A stretch of DNA of 64,000 nt. Origin: Opitutus terrae PB90-1. Lineage in GTDB: Bacteria; Verrucomicrobiota; Verrucomicrobiia; Opitutales; Opitutaceae. The position numbers and the translations under genes are program-made. Within the stretch, counting starts at the first letter, position 1; every line of letters starts with the position of its first letter. Below, piece by piece: positions 26,702 to 36,010 of this stretch. Under the pieces are notes generated by a model. It was given only the letters and a program-made list of their open reading frames with translations. It had not been told where the DNA came from and made no database searches. The stretch lies in the NCBI RefSeq assembly GCF_000019965.1, contig NC_010571.1:434001-498000 (forward strand). Reading direction: 5' to 3'.

Positions 26702-28030
26702 ATGGCTGACGAGAACAGGCGGCTCGCGAACCGGATCCTAATCGGACTTGGAATTGGCGCCGCCGCCGGCGCCGCGACGCTCGCGATCGGTGCGGCCTTT
26801 CCGCCTGTGCTGGCCGGAGCCCAGCAGATCGCGACCCACCTGCTCGATCCGTTGGGTCAGGTGTTTTTGCGGATGCTGTTCTTCGTGGTGATACCGCTGG
26901 TGTTTTCGTCGCTGGCGAACGGCGTGCTGCAGCTTGGCCGGCTCGACCGGCTGGGACCGCTGGCCGGCCGCACCTTCGCGCTCTTTTTCCTCAACATGTT
27001 CATCGGTGTCGGGCTCGGCTTGCTGATGATGAACGTGCTCCAGCCGGGCGATCATCTCGCCGCCGCCGCGAAGACCAAGCTGCTGGCGGAGTTCGGTGGC
27101 GTGGTGCAAGCAGCAGTGAGCACGCAAGCGCAGCAGCCCGCGTTCAGCTTGAGCACGCTTGTCGAGATGTTCATGCCGAAAAATCTTTTCGGCGCCTTCG
27201 TCGGCAGCAGCCGCGGCACCCTGGGCGACGTGCTGCCGCTCATCCTCTTCGCGATCCTGGTCGGCGCCGTGGGGACGCAGCTTGGCGCGGAAAAGCAGCA
27301 ACGCCTCGGCCGCGGCCTCGAGTTGATCAGCGAACTCATGACGGGCATCGTCTACTTCGCGCTGCGCCTCGCGCCCTACGCCGTACCCGCGATGATCTAC
27401 AGCGTGATCGTGAAGGTCGGCGTCGACATCCTGGTCGCGCTCGGCGTCTTCGTGCTCGGCTGCGGCGGCGTGATGGTGCTGCACCTGTTCGGGACCATGT
27501 CGGTGTTCCTGAAATTATGGAGCCAGCGCTCGCCGCTGAAGTTCTTCAAGGACATCGAAACCGTGCTGGTCACGGCGTTTTCCACCAGTTCGAGCAATGC
27601 CACGTTGCCGGCGTCGCTGCACAACGCGAAGACGACGCTCGGCGTCACGCCCTCCACCGCCGGGTTCGTGCTCCCGCTGGGCGCCACAATGAACATGAGC
27701 GGCACCGCGCTCTACGAAGGTTGCGTGGTGCTGTTCGTCGCGCAGGTTTTCGGCGTGCCGCTCGGCCTCGGCGCGCAGCTCACGCTGCTGGTCCTGAGCG
27801 TGTTCAGCGCCGTCGCGGTCGCCGGGATTCCCGGCGGCTCGCTGCCGCTGATCGCGGGGCTGCTGATTTCATTCGGCGTGCCGGCCGAGGGGATTGGCAT
27901 TGTGATCGGCGTCGACCGGGTGTTGGACATGACCCGCACGATGACCAACGTCGGCTGCGATTTGGTGACGGCCGTGATCGTCGACGAAAGCGTGCGCCGA
28001 TCCGAGCCGGTGGCGAGCCACGCCCAATAG
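26702..28030 (+). CDS. Dicarboxylate/amino acid:cation symporter (DAACS family)
   Basis: 442 residues from the ATG at 26702. Eight hydrophobic segments and the two re-entrant hairpins of the GltP/DctA family are visible: FSTSSSNATLP (near 296), MNMSGTALYEG in TM7 (near 330), AGIPGGSLP, and DRVLDMTRTMTNVGCD in TM8 (near 404). In most members the TM7 motif is NMDGTAL; here Asp is Ser, which may affect cation or substrate coupling. It imports C4-dicarboxylates or acidic amino acids with sodium or protons. A single gene with a hairpin after the stop. Confidence 0.92.
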   Translation: MADENRRLANRILIGLGIGAAAGAATLAIGAAFPPVLAGAQQIATHLLDPLGQVFLRMLFFVVIPLVFSSLANGVLQLGRLDRLGPLAGRTFALFFLNMFIGVGLGLLMMNVLQPGDHLAAAAKTKLLAEFGGVVQAAVSTQAQQPAFSLSTLVEMFMPKNLFGAFVGSSRGTLGDVLPLILFAILVGAVGTQLGAEKQQRLGRGLELISELMTGIVYFALRLAPYAVPAMIYSVIVKVGVDILVALGVFVLGCGGVMVLHLFGTMSVFLKLWSQRSPLKFFKDIETVLVTAFSTSSSNATLPASLHNAKTTLGVTPSTAGFVLPLGATMNMSGTALYEGCVVLFVAQVFGVPLGLGAQLTLLVLSVFSAVAVAGIPGGSLPLIAGLLISFGVPAEGIGIVIGVDRVLDMTRTMTNVGCDLVTAVIVDESVRRSEPVASHAQ

Positions 28031-28033
28031 AAA

Positions 28034-28057
28034 AGCGCCGGCTTGATGGCCGGCGCT
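28034..28057. terminator. Bidirectional terminator between convergent genes
   Basis: AGCGCCGGC and GCCGGCGCT form a perfect 9-bp stem around a 6-nt loop. The run of A at 28031-28034 gives a T-tract on the minus strand, so it mainly serves the chemoreceptor gene at 28087. Confidence 0.75.
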
Positions 28058-28086
28058 GGGAGAAAATCGCAGGTTCGTCCGCGCGG

Positions 28087-30102
28087 CTACGCGAAGAACT
28101 TGTCGGGGTCCTCCTGACCGTTGCCGCCCTTCGCTCCGGCGTGACCGTTGGAGGATGAAGTTCCCGCCGGATGCAGGACCGGGGCGGTCAAACGGCCGCC
28201 GGCTGCGGTCCCGCGCGCCGACCGCGCCTGCGCCGCCGTCCGGCGCGTCGGGCCGGCATGCGCCCCACGGTTGGCGGAGCCTGCCCCGGCCGCCTGGCCG
28301 GAGTGCTCGGGTTCGGACGAGCCCCGCGCCATCCGCAGCAACTCGCCCACGGCGAGGCGGACCTGTTCAGCCTGCGACTTGAGTTCCTCAGCGGACGCGG
28401 AGGACTCTTCGGCCAGGGCCGCGTTGTCCTGGGTGATCTTGTCCATGCTCGCGACGGCCGTATTCAGCTGGCCGATGCCCTCGCTTTGTTCGTGGGACGA
28501 TTGGGCAATCTCGGCGATGCGTTCGTCGAGCTGCCGGGTCTTCTCCACGATGGCGGAGAGATTGGTGGCCATCTTGTCGCTGATGCGCGCGCCCTGCTCG
28601 CTCTTCTCGGTCGAGGCGGAAATCTTGTCGGCGGTTTCCTTGGCGGCGGCGGCGCTGCGTTGCGCCAGCGAGCGCACCTCCTCGGCGACGACGGCGAAAC
28701 CCATCCCGGCCTCGCCGGCGCGCGCCGCTTCGACGGCCGCGTTCAGCGCGAGGATGTTAGTCTGGAAGGCGATCTCATCGATCGTCTTGATGATCTTCGA
28801 AATTTCGGTGCTGGAGTCCTTGATCGCGGCCATCGCCGTCTTCATCTGCTCCATTTCCACGGCGCCGGCGTCGGCGGTCTGGCGGGCCTGGTTGGCGAGC
28901 GCCTTCGCGTTCTGAGCGTTCTCGGAATTCCGGCCGGTCATGCTGGCCATCTCATGCAACGACGAGCTGGTCTCCTCGAGGGAGGCGGCCTGCTGCGACG
29001 CTCCGCTGGCCATCGATTGGCTCGCCTGCGCCACCTGCAGCGCCGCGGCCGCGGTCTTGTCGGACTCGGTCGCCAGACGGCCGGCCACCTGCGTGATCCG
29101 GCGGGTGACGCCGCGCGTGATGAGCCACGCCAGCAGCACGCCGATGCCGATGCCGATGCCGGTGATCGTGAGCATGATCATCTCGTTGCGGTGCTGTTCG
29201 GCGCGCGTGCGCTGCTCCAGTTCGCTCTGAAAATCGTGCACGGCGGTCTTCACGCGACCGACGGTCGCGGTGAACTCCGGGGCGAGCCGGTTGACGCGCT
29301 CGCCGAGGATCTTGGCGCGGGCCTCCTGGCCGGCCACCACCTGATCGAGGCCGTTCTTATACGTGGTCGTGGTCTGCAGCAGCTTGCCGAGCAGCTCGGT
29401 CTTGGCGGCGTCCTTCAAGGTCTCGTCCAGCTGCTCCATCTCCTGCTGGTCCTTCTGCATCTTCTGAATCTGCGCGCTGGTGATTTCGAGCGCGGCGTGC
29501 GCGGCGGTCGCTTTGGTGCCGTCGGAGGTGAGCAGGAAACCGTTCACGAGGCTGGTGCACTCGAAGAACGCCTTGAGCCCGTTCGAAATCTGGAAGGCGG
29601 CGTTCATGTCGCCCTGGGTCTTGGCTTGGGCCAGCATCTGCTGGAGCCCATCGGCGAGCACCTGCGCCTGCGGGGTCAGCACGTCGTTTTCGACGGCCAC
29701 CCGGGCCTTGTGATTGGCGACGACATCGGTGAACGCCGTGTTGTAGGCGGCCAGCAACTCGCGGGCTTTTGCGATCTCGGTCGCGCGGGCGGGATCGACG
29801 ATGAGCTGGGCAGCCTGGCCGAGGTCGGCGTCGAGCGTACGTTTGGCGGTGTTGTAGGCCGTGATGCTCTCGGTGGAGCCCGTCGCGAGGAAGTTGTTCA
29901 CCTCGAGTTTGAGTGCCTGCATCGAGGACTCGAGCGAGGCGGCGGCGTAGGTTTCCTGGGCGCTGCCGGCATACGCCGTCAGTCGCTGGCCCGCGCCACC
30001 GAGGGCAAAGTAGCCGACCGCGGCCACCAGCATGAGCAGCAGAAACAGCAGGCTGAAGCCGGAGGCGATCTTTTTGCCGATGGTGAGATTCTGGAATGAC
30101 AT
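28087..30102 (-). CDS. Methyl-accepting chemotaxis protein with long helical sensor
   Basis: 671 residues. TM1 covers about 12-33 and TM2 about 300-325. The 265-residue helical periplasmic part is long for a 4HB sensor and fits the helical bimodular (HBM) size class, known to bind organic acids. A HAMP-like segment leads to the signalling domain with [20 protein letters not shown]. The Ala/Gly/Pro-rich tail ends in DPDKFFA. It is a separate unit from the cheW-linked receptor. It ends at a good terminator and lies downstream of the TonB-C gene on the same strand with a 35-bp gap. Confidence 0.92.
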   Translation of the reverse strand: MSFQNLTIGKKIASGFSLLFLLLMLVAAVGYFALGGAGQRLTAYAGSAQETYAAASLESSMQALKLEVNNFLATGSTESITAYNTAKRTLDADLGQAAQLIVDPARATEIAKARELLAAYNTAFTDVVANHKARVAVENDVLTPQAQVLADGLQQMLAQAKTQGDMNAAFQISNGLKAFFECTSLVNGFLLTSDGTKATAAHAALEITSAQIQKMQKDQQEMEQLDETLKDAAKTELLGKLLQTTTTYKNGLDQVVAGQEARAKILGERVNRLAPEFTATVGRVKTAVHDFQSELEQRTRAEQHRNEMIMLTITGIGIGIGVLLAWLITRGVTRRITQVAGRLATESDKTAAAALQVAQASQSMASGASQQAASLEETSSSLHEMASMTGRNSENAQNAKALANQARQTADAGAVEMEQMKTAMAAIKDSSTEISKIIKTIDEIAFQTNILALNAAVEAARAGEAGMGFAVVAEEVRSLAQRSAAAAKETADKISASTEKSEQGARISDKMATNLSAIVEKTRQLDERIAEIAQSSHEQSEGIGQLNTAVASMDKITQDNAALAEESSASAEELKSQAEQVRLAVGELLRMARGSSEPEHSGQAAGAGSANRGAHAGPTRRTAAQARSARGTAAGGRLTAPVLHPAGTSSSNGHAGAKGGNGQEDPDKFFA

Positions 30103-30137
30103 AACAGGGGAAACAGAACCCGAGTCCCGTGGATGAC

Positions 30138-30476
30138 TCAGGATTCGTTAACGGTGAACTTGATGGGGATGGTGACGTGAATGGCGACCGGCTTGCCGTC
30201 CTGACGGGCGGGTTTGAATTTCCATTTCTTTAACGCCTCGACGGCCGGCGGATCGAATTTCTCGTTGCTGGACTTGAGCACGGTAGTTTCGGCAACGTTA
30301 CCCTGCTCGTCGATCATGCATTTGACCATGACGACGCCGGAGACGCCAGCCTCGCGCAGTTCGCGCGGATAATTTGGCTTCACCGTTCGTACCGGCACGG
30401 GGTTTTCCTGCACAGCCGCAAGCACGACTGGCGACAACAGACAGGCGGCAAGGCAAGCGGCAAAAAATCGCTTCAT
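30138..30476 (-). CDS. TonB C-terminal domain protein with signal peptide
   Basis: 112 residues from the ATG at 30476. A signal peptide (about 1-20) is followed directly by one TonB C-terminal domain (about 30-110), seen in [20 protein letters not shown] and [19 protein letters not shown]. It lacks the membrane anchor and Pro-rich spacer of true TonB, so it is a free periplasmic TonB-C module of the kind common in this phylum. It may bind an outer-membrane receptor or peptidoglycan. No TonB-dependent receptor gene is near. Confidence 0.8.
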   Translation of the reverse strand: MKRFFAACLAACLLSPVVLAAVQENPVPVRTVKPNYPRELREAGVSGVVMVKCMIDEQGNVAETTVLKSSNEKFDPPAVEALKKWKFKPARQDGKPVAIHVTIPIKFTVNES

Positions 30477-30679
30477 GAGCAACAGAACATCTGGGTTGGG
30501 AAGGTGTAGGGACGGCAAACCGCCAGCCGGCTGGTGGCAGCTCGACCATCCCCGCCAATCGACACTTTCGGGCAGAACTAAAACCAAGGCGTCCCGGTTT
30601 TTTTGCGGTGCACCCCGGCAAGCGCACGTGCGGGGTAGTGGCGATGGTGCTGCCAAAGAATTGTAGATCCATGCAACCA

Positions 30680-30698
30680 CCGCCATTGCAATTGGCGG
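30680..30698. promoter_or_regulatory. 19-bp near-perfect palindrome, possible operator
   Basis: CCGCCA and TGGCGG flank a self-complementary centre in the 258 bp between the divergent TonB-C and multi-PAS kinase genes. It is 36 bp from the kinase ATG at 30735, a usual place for an operator. No binding protein can be named. Confidence 0.4.
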
Positions 30699-30734
30699 CA
30701 CAATTTGCACGCTGGGCCCGCCCCTCTGACTGGA

Positions 30735-33700
30735 ATGCTGCCCGAAGAAAAACTGCGTCGCACCCCTGCCCTTGTCGGCGCGCTGGTGGTGGTCGCGGCA
30801 CTAAGCCGGTTAATCGCCGCGCTGGTGCTGCCCGGGACGCCCGTGGCGGTCTCCTACGCCAGCGGCGTGCTGGTACTGCTGGGCTTGGCGCTCTGGCTGC
30901 ACGGTCGGGGCCAGTGGGCCCGGACAGGGGTGGCGGCCGCCGGGCTGGCCTTCATCGCCGTGTTGGCAGTGATCGCGTTGGATATTCGTGACGGCAACCT
31001 GAGTCTGGGGGGCTGGCTGCCTCCGACGTCGCTGGCGACGCCGGCACCGACCGGGCTGCGGCTGCCGATCGAGACCGCCCTCCTGCTCGGCGCGGCGGCG
31101 GTGGCCCAGGCGCTCGTGTCGCTGGGAGGCCGGCGACGTCCTTACGGGCTCTGGTTCGCCGTCGTCGTCGTCGCGGTCGCTGGCGCCACGCTGGCGATGC
31201 ATGGGATGGCCTTGGTGACGAAGTATGCGCGGCCCTTGGACATTGGGGCCTTCGATGCCGCCCTGCTCCTGGTGGTTTCGCTGGCCTGCGTTCTCTCCTG
31301 GCCCGAAGGACGGTTCGTCCGGATGCTGCTGGCGACATCGGCGGTGGGCACGCTGACGCGGCGGATGTTTTATGGCATGACGCTGCTGCCGGCCGGCTTG
31401 ATCGGGCTGACGCTGCTGCTGATCACGCTGCGCTGGATCGAGCCGATTTCGGCTCCGATCTTCCTGCTTTCCGGGCTGATCATCGCCGGGCTGATCCACG
31501 CGATGGCCTCGGCGGGAGCCGCCAGCACACTCGACGAACGTCGCAAGGCCGCCGAGAGCGAGCACGCGCGGCTCAATGCCGTGCTGGAACAGCAGGCCGC
31601 CCGGCTCCAGGAACTCGTGGCCCGGCGCACGAGCGAGCTCCGCACGCTGAGCGTGAATCTCCGCACCACCACGCGCGAGAACGCCCAGCTCGGGCTGGTG
31701 GCGCGCAACACCACCAACGGCGTGGTGATCACCGACGGCGAGGGCAATCTCGAGTGGGCCAACACCGCCTTCGAGCGGATGACCGGCTACACCCTGGCCG
31801 AGGTGAAGGGCCGCAAACCGGGTCAGTTCCTGCAGGGTCCGGATACCGATCCCGCAGTCGTCGCGCAGATCCGCCGCGCCCTCGAGACCGGTGAGCGCTG
31901 CTACGCCGAGGTGCTCAACTACACGAAGAGCCGGCATCCCTACTGGCAGATCGTGGACATGGAGCCGGTGCGCGACGCGAGCGGCAAATTGATCAACTGG
32001 ATCGCGATCCAGACCGACGTCACCGCTCATCGTCTGGCCGAGCAGCACCTGCGCACGCTCAACGAGCGGCTGCAGCTCGCCACGCAATCCGCGGCGCTGG
32101 GCGTGTGGGAATGGGATGCCAACACGCAGAAGCACACCTGGGACGACCGCACCCATACCATCCACGGGCTGAAGCCCGGCGAGTTCGACGGCAGCTTCGA
32201 AGGTTGGATGAAATGCCTGCATCCGGACGACCGGCGGCTCGCCGAGGCGCGCTTCCAGCTCGTACTCGCCGGGGGCAATTTCTACGACCAGGAATTTCGG
32301 TTGGTGCCGTCGAGCGACGGCGTCATCCGGCACGTGGAATCCCGGGCGGTGGTACAGCGCGATGCGCAGGGGCGACTGCTGCGGATCACCGGGACGAGTC
32401 GCGACATCACGGTCGAGCGGGAGAACGAGGAGCGGCTGCGGGCGCTGAACGACCGATTGCAGCTCGCGTTGCGCGCCTCGCGCTATGGCGTGTGGGATCT
32501 CAACCCAGCGACGGGCCGGTTCATCTGGGACGACCGCCTTTTCCAGATCTACGGCGTCACGCGCGAGACGTTCCCGTGCACGTCCGAAGCGTGGCTCAAC
32601 CTGCTGCATCCGGATGACCGCAGCCGAATGGAGCACACGATCCACGCCCCGCGACCAGGGCACGACGAGATCGACAACGAATTCCGCATCATCGTGCAGG
32701 GCGGTTTTCTCCGGCACATCGAAACGCATGGCTACGTGCGGCGCGACGAACACGGCCGGCCGGTGCGGATCGTGGGCATGGATCGCGACATCACGGCCGA
32801 GAAGCAGACGCTCGAAGCGCTGCGGATGGCCGAGGAGCGCTGGCAACTCGCGGTGGAAGGCACGAACGACGGCGTGTGGGATTGGAACGTCGCCACGGGC
32901 GTCACCTACCACGACCAGCGCTGGTTCCAGATGCTCGGCTACGAGCCGGGAGAAGTGGCCGACACGATCGAGGCCTGGAACAGCCTCGTGCATCCCGACG
33001 ATCTGCCGGCCAACCTGTCCGCCACCGAGGATCATTTCGCGCGGCGCTCACCGCTTTACCACCACGAATACCGGATCCGGACGAAATCCGGCGAATGGAA
33101 GTGGATCATGGATCGCGGCAAGGTGGTTTCGCGCGATGGCCACGGCCAGCCGCTGCGCATGGTCGGCATGCACACCGACGTGACCGCGCGGAAGAGTCTC
33201 GAGCAGCGGCTGCACCAGTTCGAGCAGCTGGCGACGCAGGTCAGCGAGCTCACGCAAATCGGCGGCTGGGAGCTCGACCTCGACACGATGCAGCTGACCT
33301 GGTCGGAACAGGTCCGGCGATTGCACGAGGTGGACGAGGATTACCGGCCGACGGTGCACACCTCGATCGAGTTCTATGCGCCGGAGGTCCGCGACACGCT
33401 TTCGTCCGCGTTGAAGGCGGCGATGACGCAGGGCCGCTCCTACGATTTGGAACTGCCGTTGGTGACCGCGAAAGGCCGTCGCATCTGGGTACGGGCGCTA
33501 ACCCGCGCCGAGTTCCGCGACAACAAACCGGTCCGGCTGATCGGCGCGCTGCAGGATATCAGCAGCCGGCGCGACAGCGAGGAGGCGCGCCGCAAGCTGG
33601 AGTTCCAGCTGTTCCAGGCGCAGAAGATGGAAACGCTCGGTACGCTGGCCGGCGGCATCGCGCACGATTTCAACAATCTCCTTACCGGCATCATGGGTTA

Positions 33701-34763
33701 CCAGGAGCTGGTGTCCGATGTGCTGGGGGAAAATTCGGAAGCCCGCGACTATCTCGCGCAGGCGCGCGGCGCCAGCGTGCGGGCCCGGGAGCTGGTGGAG
33801 CAGATCCTGACGTTCGGCCGGCAGTCGTCCGACGACCAGCACACGCCGCTCGACCTGGCGCTGGTCGTGGAGGAAGCGCGCCGACTCTTGCGCGCGACGA
33901 TTCCGGCGACGATTGCGATCGAAACGCACATCGAGCCGGAGTGCGGTTTCGTGCAGGGCGACGCGACGCAGCTGCACCAGGTGCTGCTCAATCTCGGGTC
34001 GAATGCGGCGCACGCCATGCAGCTCAAAGGCGGCGTGCTGGCGATCGGGCTGCGCCGGGCGGACCGCACCACCTCGCGGAGCGCGACGCTCGCGACGCTG
34101 CCGCCGGGCGAGTACGTCGAGCTCAGCGTCACCGACAACGGCCACGGGATGGACGAGGGGACGCTGCAGCGGATCTTCGACCCGTTCTTCACCACCAAGG
34201 AAGTGCGGGAAGGCACGGGTTTGGGTCTGGCCGTGGTGCACGGGATCGTGCGGGCCCATCGCGGGGCCATCGATGTCGAGAGCCGGACCGGGATCGGATC
34301 GACGTTCCACATTTACCTGCCGGTTGCCGCCACGGAGGCGGAGAACGGCAGCGAACAAGCCGCGCAGGCGCCGCGGGGCGCGGGCGAGGTGATCTACATC
34401 GTCGATGACGAGGACACCGTCGCGAGCTTCACCAAGTTTGCGCTGGAGAACAAAGGCTATCGCGCCTCGACCGTTGACACCGCGGTGCAGTGTCTCGAGA
34501 TGCTGCGGGCCAACCCGGGGGCGTGCTCCGTGCTCGTGACCGACCAGACGATGCCCGGCATGACCGGCACGGAACTCGCGATGAAGGTGCGCGAATTCGC
34601 TCCGGAGCTCCCGATCATCGTCATGTCGGGCTATTTTCTCAAAATCACGCCGCAAGAACTGGCGGAGATCGGCAAAGTGGAGCTACTCGGCAAGCCGTTC
34701 ACGACAGACGAGCTCGCGTGGACGGTGCATCGCGCGCTGCATCCCGAGCCGGCGGTCGTGTAG
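30735..34763 (+). CDS. Membrane hybrid histidine kinase with five PAS domains
   Basis: 1342 residues from the ATG at 30735 (an upstream start would add 10). About seven hydrophobic segments fill residues 10-255, then a coiled coil. Five PAS/PAC units follow at about 320-428, 445-558, 574-688, 698-818 and 828-942; the middle ones carry WEWDANT, VWDLNPATG or HPDD motifs of the PAS_3 type. The HisKA His lies in GGIAHDFNNLLTGI (near 975), the ATPase domain at 1070-1195, and the receiver at 1218-1337 with its Asp in VTDQTMPGMTG. PAS1 resembles a LOV domain (FLQGPDTDP) but lacks the photoactive Cys, reading GRKPGQ. Signal unknown. Confidence 0.92.
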   Translation: MLPEEKLRRTPALVGALVVVAALSRLIAALVLPGTPVAVSYASGVLVLLGLALWLHGRGQWARTGVAAAGLAFIAVLAVIALDIRDGNLSLGGWLPPTSLATPAPTGLRLPIETALLLGAAAVAQALVSLGGRRRPYGLWFAVVVVAVAGATLAMHGMALVTKYARPLDIGAFDAALLLVVSLACVLSWPEGRFVRMLLATSAVGTLTRRMFYGMTLLPAGLIGLTLLLITLRWIEPISAPIFLLSGLIIAGLIHAMASAGAASTLDERRKAAESEHARLNAVLEQQAARLQELVARRTSELRTLSVNLRTTTRENAQLGLVARNTTNGVVITDGEGNLEWANTAFERMTGYTLAEVKGRKPGQFLQGPDTDPAVVAQIRRALETGERCYAEVLNYTKSRHPYWQIVDMEPVRDASGKLINWIAIQTDVTAHRLAEQHLRTLNERLQLATQSAALGVWEWDANTQKHTWDDRTHTIHGLKPGEFDGSFEGWMKCLHPDDRRLAEARFQLVLAGGNFYDQEFRLVPSSDGVIRHVESRAVVQRDAQGRLLRITGTSRDITVERENEERLRALNDRLQLALRASRYGVWDLNPATGRFIWDDRLFQIYGVTRETFPCTSEAWLNLLHPDDRSRMEHTIHAPRPGHDEIDNEFRIIVQGGFLRHIETHGYVRRDEHGRPVRIVGMDRDITAEKQTLEALRMAEERWQLAVEGTNDGVWDWNVATGVTYHDQRWFQMLGYEPGEVADTIEAWNSLVHPDDLPANLSATEDHFARRSPLYHHEYRIRTKSGEWKWIMDRGKVVSRDGHGQPLRMVGMHTDVTARKSLEQRLHQFEQLATQVSELTQIGGWELDLDTMQLTWSEQVRRLHEVDEDYRPTVHTSIEFYAPEVRDTLSSALKAAMTQGRSYDLELPLVTAKGRRIWVRALTRAEFRDNKPVRLIGALQDISSRRDSEEARRKLEFQLFQAQKMETLGTLAGGIAHDFNNLLTGIMGYQELVSDVLGENSEARDYLAQARGASVRARELVEQILTFGRQSSDDQHTPLDLALVVEEARRLLRATIPATIAIETHIEPECGFVQGDATQLHQVLLNLGSNAAHAMQLKGGVLAIGLRRADRTTSRSATLATLPPGEYVELSVTDNGHGMDEGTLQRIFDPFFTTKEVREGTGLGLAVVHGIVRAHRGAIDVESRTGIGSTFHIYLPVAATEAENGSEQAAQAPRGAGEVIYIVDDEDTVASFTKFALENKGYRASTVDTAVQCLEMLRANPGACSVLVTDQTMPGMTGTELAMKVREFAPELPIIVMSGYFLKITPQELAEIGKVELLGKPFTTDELAWTVHRALHPEPAVV

Positions 34764-34806
34764 CACGGCGAGCGAGCCTCACCGGCCAAGCCTGTTTCGG
34801 CGCAGC

Positions 34807-34955
34807 CCCTTCCTCCGCCTCGTTCTCTTTCCCTTTCTCGTTCTCTCTCTTCGCATCCCTCCTATCGGGCATTCCCTTGCGGCGAGATATAGAAGAAGAG
34901 AACAGGAACGAGAAAGAGAACGATTCTGAGGAGAACGAATGAGAGAATGAGAAAG
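34807..34955. repeat. Two-armed degenerate hexamer repeat element
   Basis: The left arm (about 34807-34866) is a run of 6-bp units such as CTCGTT, CTCTTT and CTCTCT. The right arm (about 34892-34955) has units such as GAGAAC and GAGAAA that are largely the reverse complement. A 25-bp unique spacer separates them. It lies in the 293-bp gap between the converging multi-PAS kinase and flagellin genes. The plan matches the heptamer elements elsewhere but the unit is 6 bp. Confidence 0.7.
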
Positions 34956-35004
34956 ACCCGGACGCGGTGGTGCGCGGTGGCGTACCTGCGCCGGGCCCAG
35001 AAAG

Positions 35005-35031
35005 CAAAAAGGGCCGGTCGGAGACCGGCCC
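35005..35031 (-). terminator. Rho-independent terminator of flagellin
   Basis: GGGCCGGTC (35011-35019) and GACCGGCCC (35023-35031) form a perfect 9-bp stem with a 3-nt loop. Five A at 35006-35010 give the T-tract on the minus strand, 26 bp past the flagellin stop. It is the strongest terminator in the window and closes the whole flagellar cluster. Confidence 0.88.
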
Positions 35032-35056
35032 TACTCTGGCTGGGGGAAACGGGCGA

Positions 35057-35947
35057 TCAGCTCTGCAGGAGCTTCAGCACGCTCATCGGGGTCTGATTCG
35101 CTTGCGCCAACATCGCGGTGCCGGACTGCACGAGGATGTTGTATTTCGAATACTCCGTCGACTCCTGCGCCACGTCGACGTCGCGAATGCGCGAGATCGC
35201 GGACGAGAGGTTTTCGTACTCGACCGACAGCGTGGTCGACGCGAGCTCGAGCCGCGATTGCGATGCACCGAGCGAGGCTCGCTCGGTGGCGACGTCCTGA
35301 ATCGCCGAGGTGATCTTCGCGATGGCGTCGCTGTCGGTGAGCGCGATCTCGTCGTAGTCGCCGGCGGCGTCCTGATGGATGATCGACCACATCGCGCCGG
35401 TGGAATCGCGGAAGTTGGAATTCGGGATGGTCATCTCCTGGCCCACGGCCTGGCCGATCGTGACGGTCAGCCCGCCGGTGGCGCTGGAGCCGAAGAGCGT
35501 GATGCCGTTGAAGGCGCCGAGCGGTGCGCTGACGTCGGCGGTCCCGCCGATATCCGCGGTGGTGCCTCCGATTGTGGCGCGGAGCTGAGCCTGCAGCGCG
35601 ACGAACTCCTGGCTATACAGGGCGATGTCGCCGCTGCTCTTGGTCACGTCCTTGGCGAGAATGGCGAGCTCGCTCATGCGCGAGAGCACCTTCGTCATTC
35701 CGCTCATGAAGCCATCGGCGGTCTGGATGTACGAGATGGCGTTCTGGACGTTGGTCGTGGCAGCGCGGACGCGGCGGTTCTGGGCGTCGAGTTTTTCCGA
35801 CACGGCGAGGCCAGCGGCATCGTCGGACGGGTTGACAATCTTCGAACCCGACGAGAGCCGGGTGAGGGAGCGGCCGAGGGCTTCCTGGCTCGCGCTGAGC
35901 GAGCGGGCGGCGGCCATCGCCTGGATGTTGGTATTGATGACGCTCAT
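35057..35947 (-). CDS. fliC: Flagellin
   Basis: 296 residues. The conserved D0/D1 ends are clear: SVINTNIQAMAAARSLSASQ, then LTRLSSGSKIVNPSDDAAGL at the N-terminus and SAISRIRDVDVAQESTEYSK with LAQANQTPMSVLKLLQS at the C-terminus. The middle variable part is only about 100 residues, so the filament has a small outer domain. It is the last gene of the cluster, 63 bp after csrA. The mRNA leader has no Shine-Dalgarno site but a run of CAA triplets about 30 nt before the ATG. FliW and CsrA, encoded just upstream, are the expected translational controllers. fliD and fliS are not adjacent. Confidence 0.95.
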   Translation of the reverse strand: MSVINTNIQAMAAARSLSASQEALGRSLTRLSSGSKIVNPSDDAAGLAVSEKLDAQNRRVRAATTNVQNAISYIQTADGFMSGMTKVLSRMSELAILAKDVTKSSGDIALYSQEFVALQAQLRATIGGTTADIGGTADVSAPLGAFNGITLFGSSATGGLTVTIGQAVGQEMTIPNSNFRDSTGAMWSIIHQDAAGDYDEIALTDSDAIAKITSAIQDVATERASLGASQSRLELASTTLSVEYENLSSAISRIRDVDVAQESTEYSKYNILVQSGTAMLAQANQTPMSVLKLLQS

Positions 35948-36010
35948 GGTCTGGTCGGGTTGGAGCTGGTTGTTGTTGTTGGATGAAGGTCGAGCAGCGG
36001 ACGGGCCGGC

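Noticed and set aside
31695-32020. PAS1 of the large kinase as a functional blue-light LOV domain
   Set aside because: The photoactive Cys is replaced, so no flavin adduct could form.
35994-36007. Sigma-54 promoter before flagellin (GG-N10-GC)
   Set aside because: The spacing fits but TGGCA and TTGC are poorly matched, and such spacing is common by chance in GC-rich DNA.
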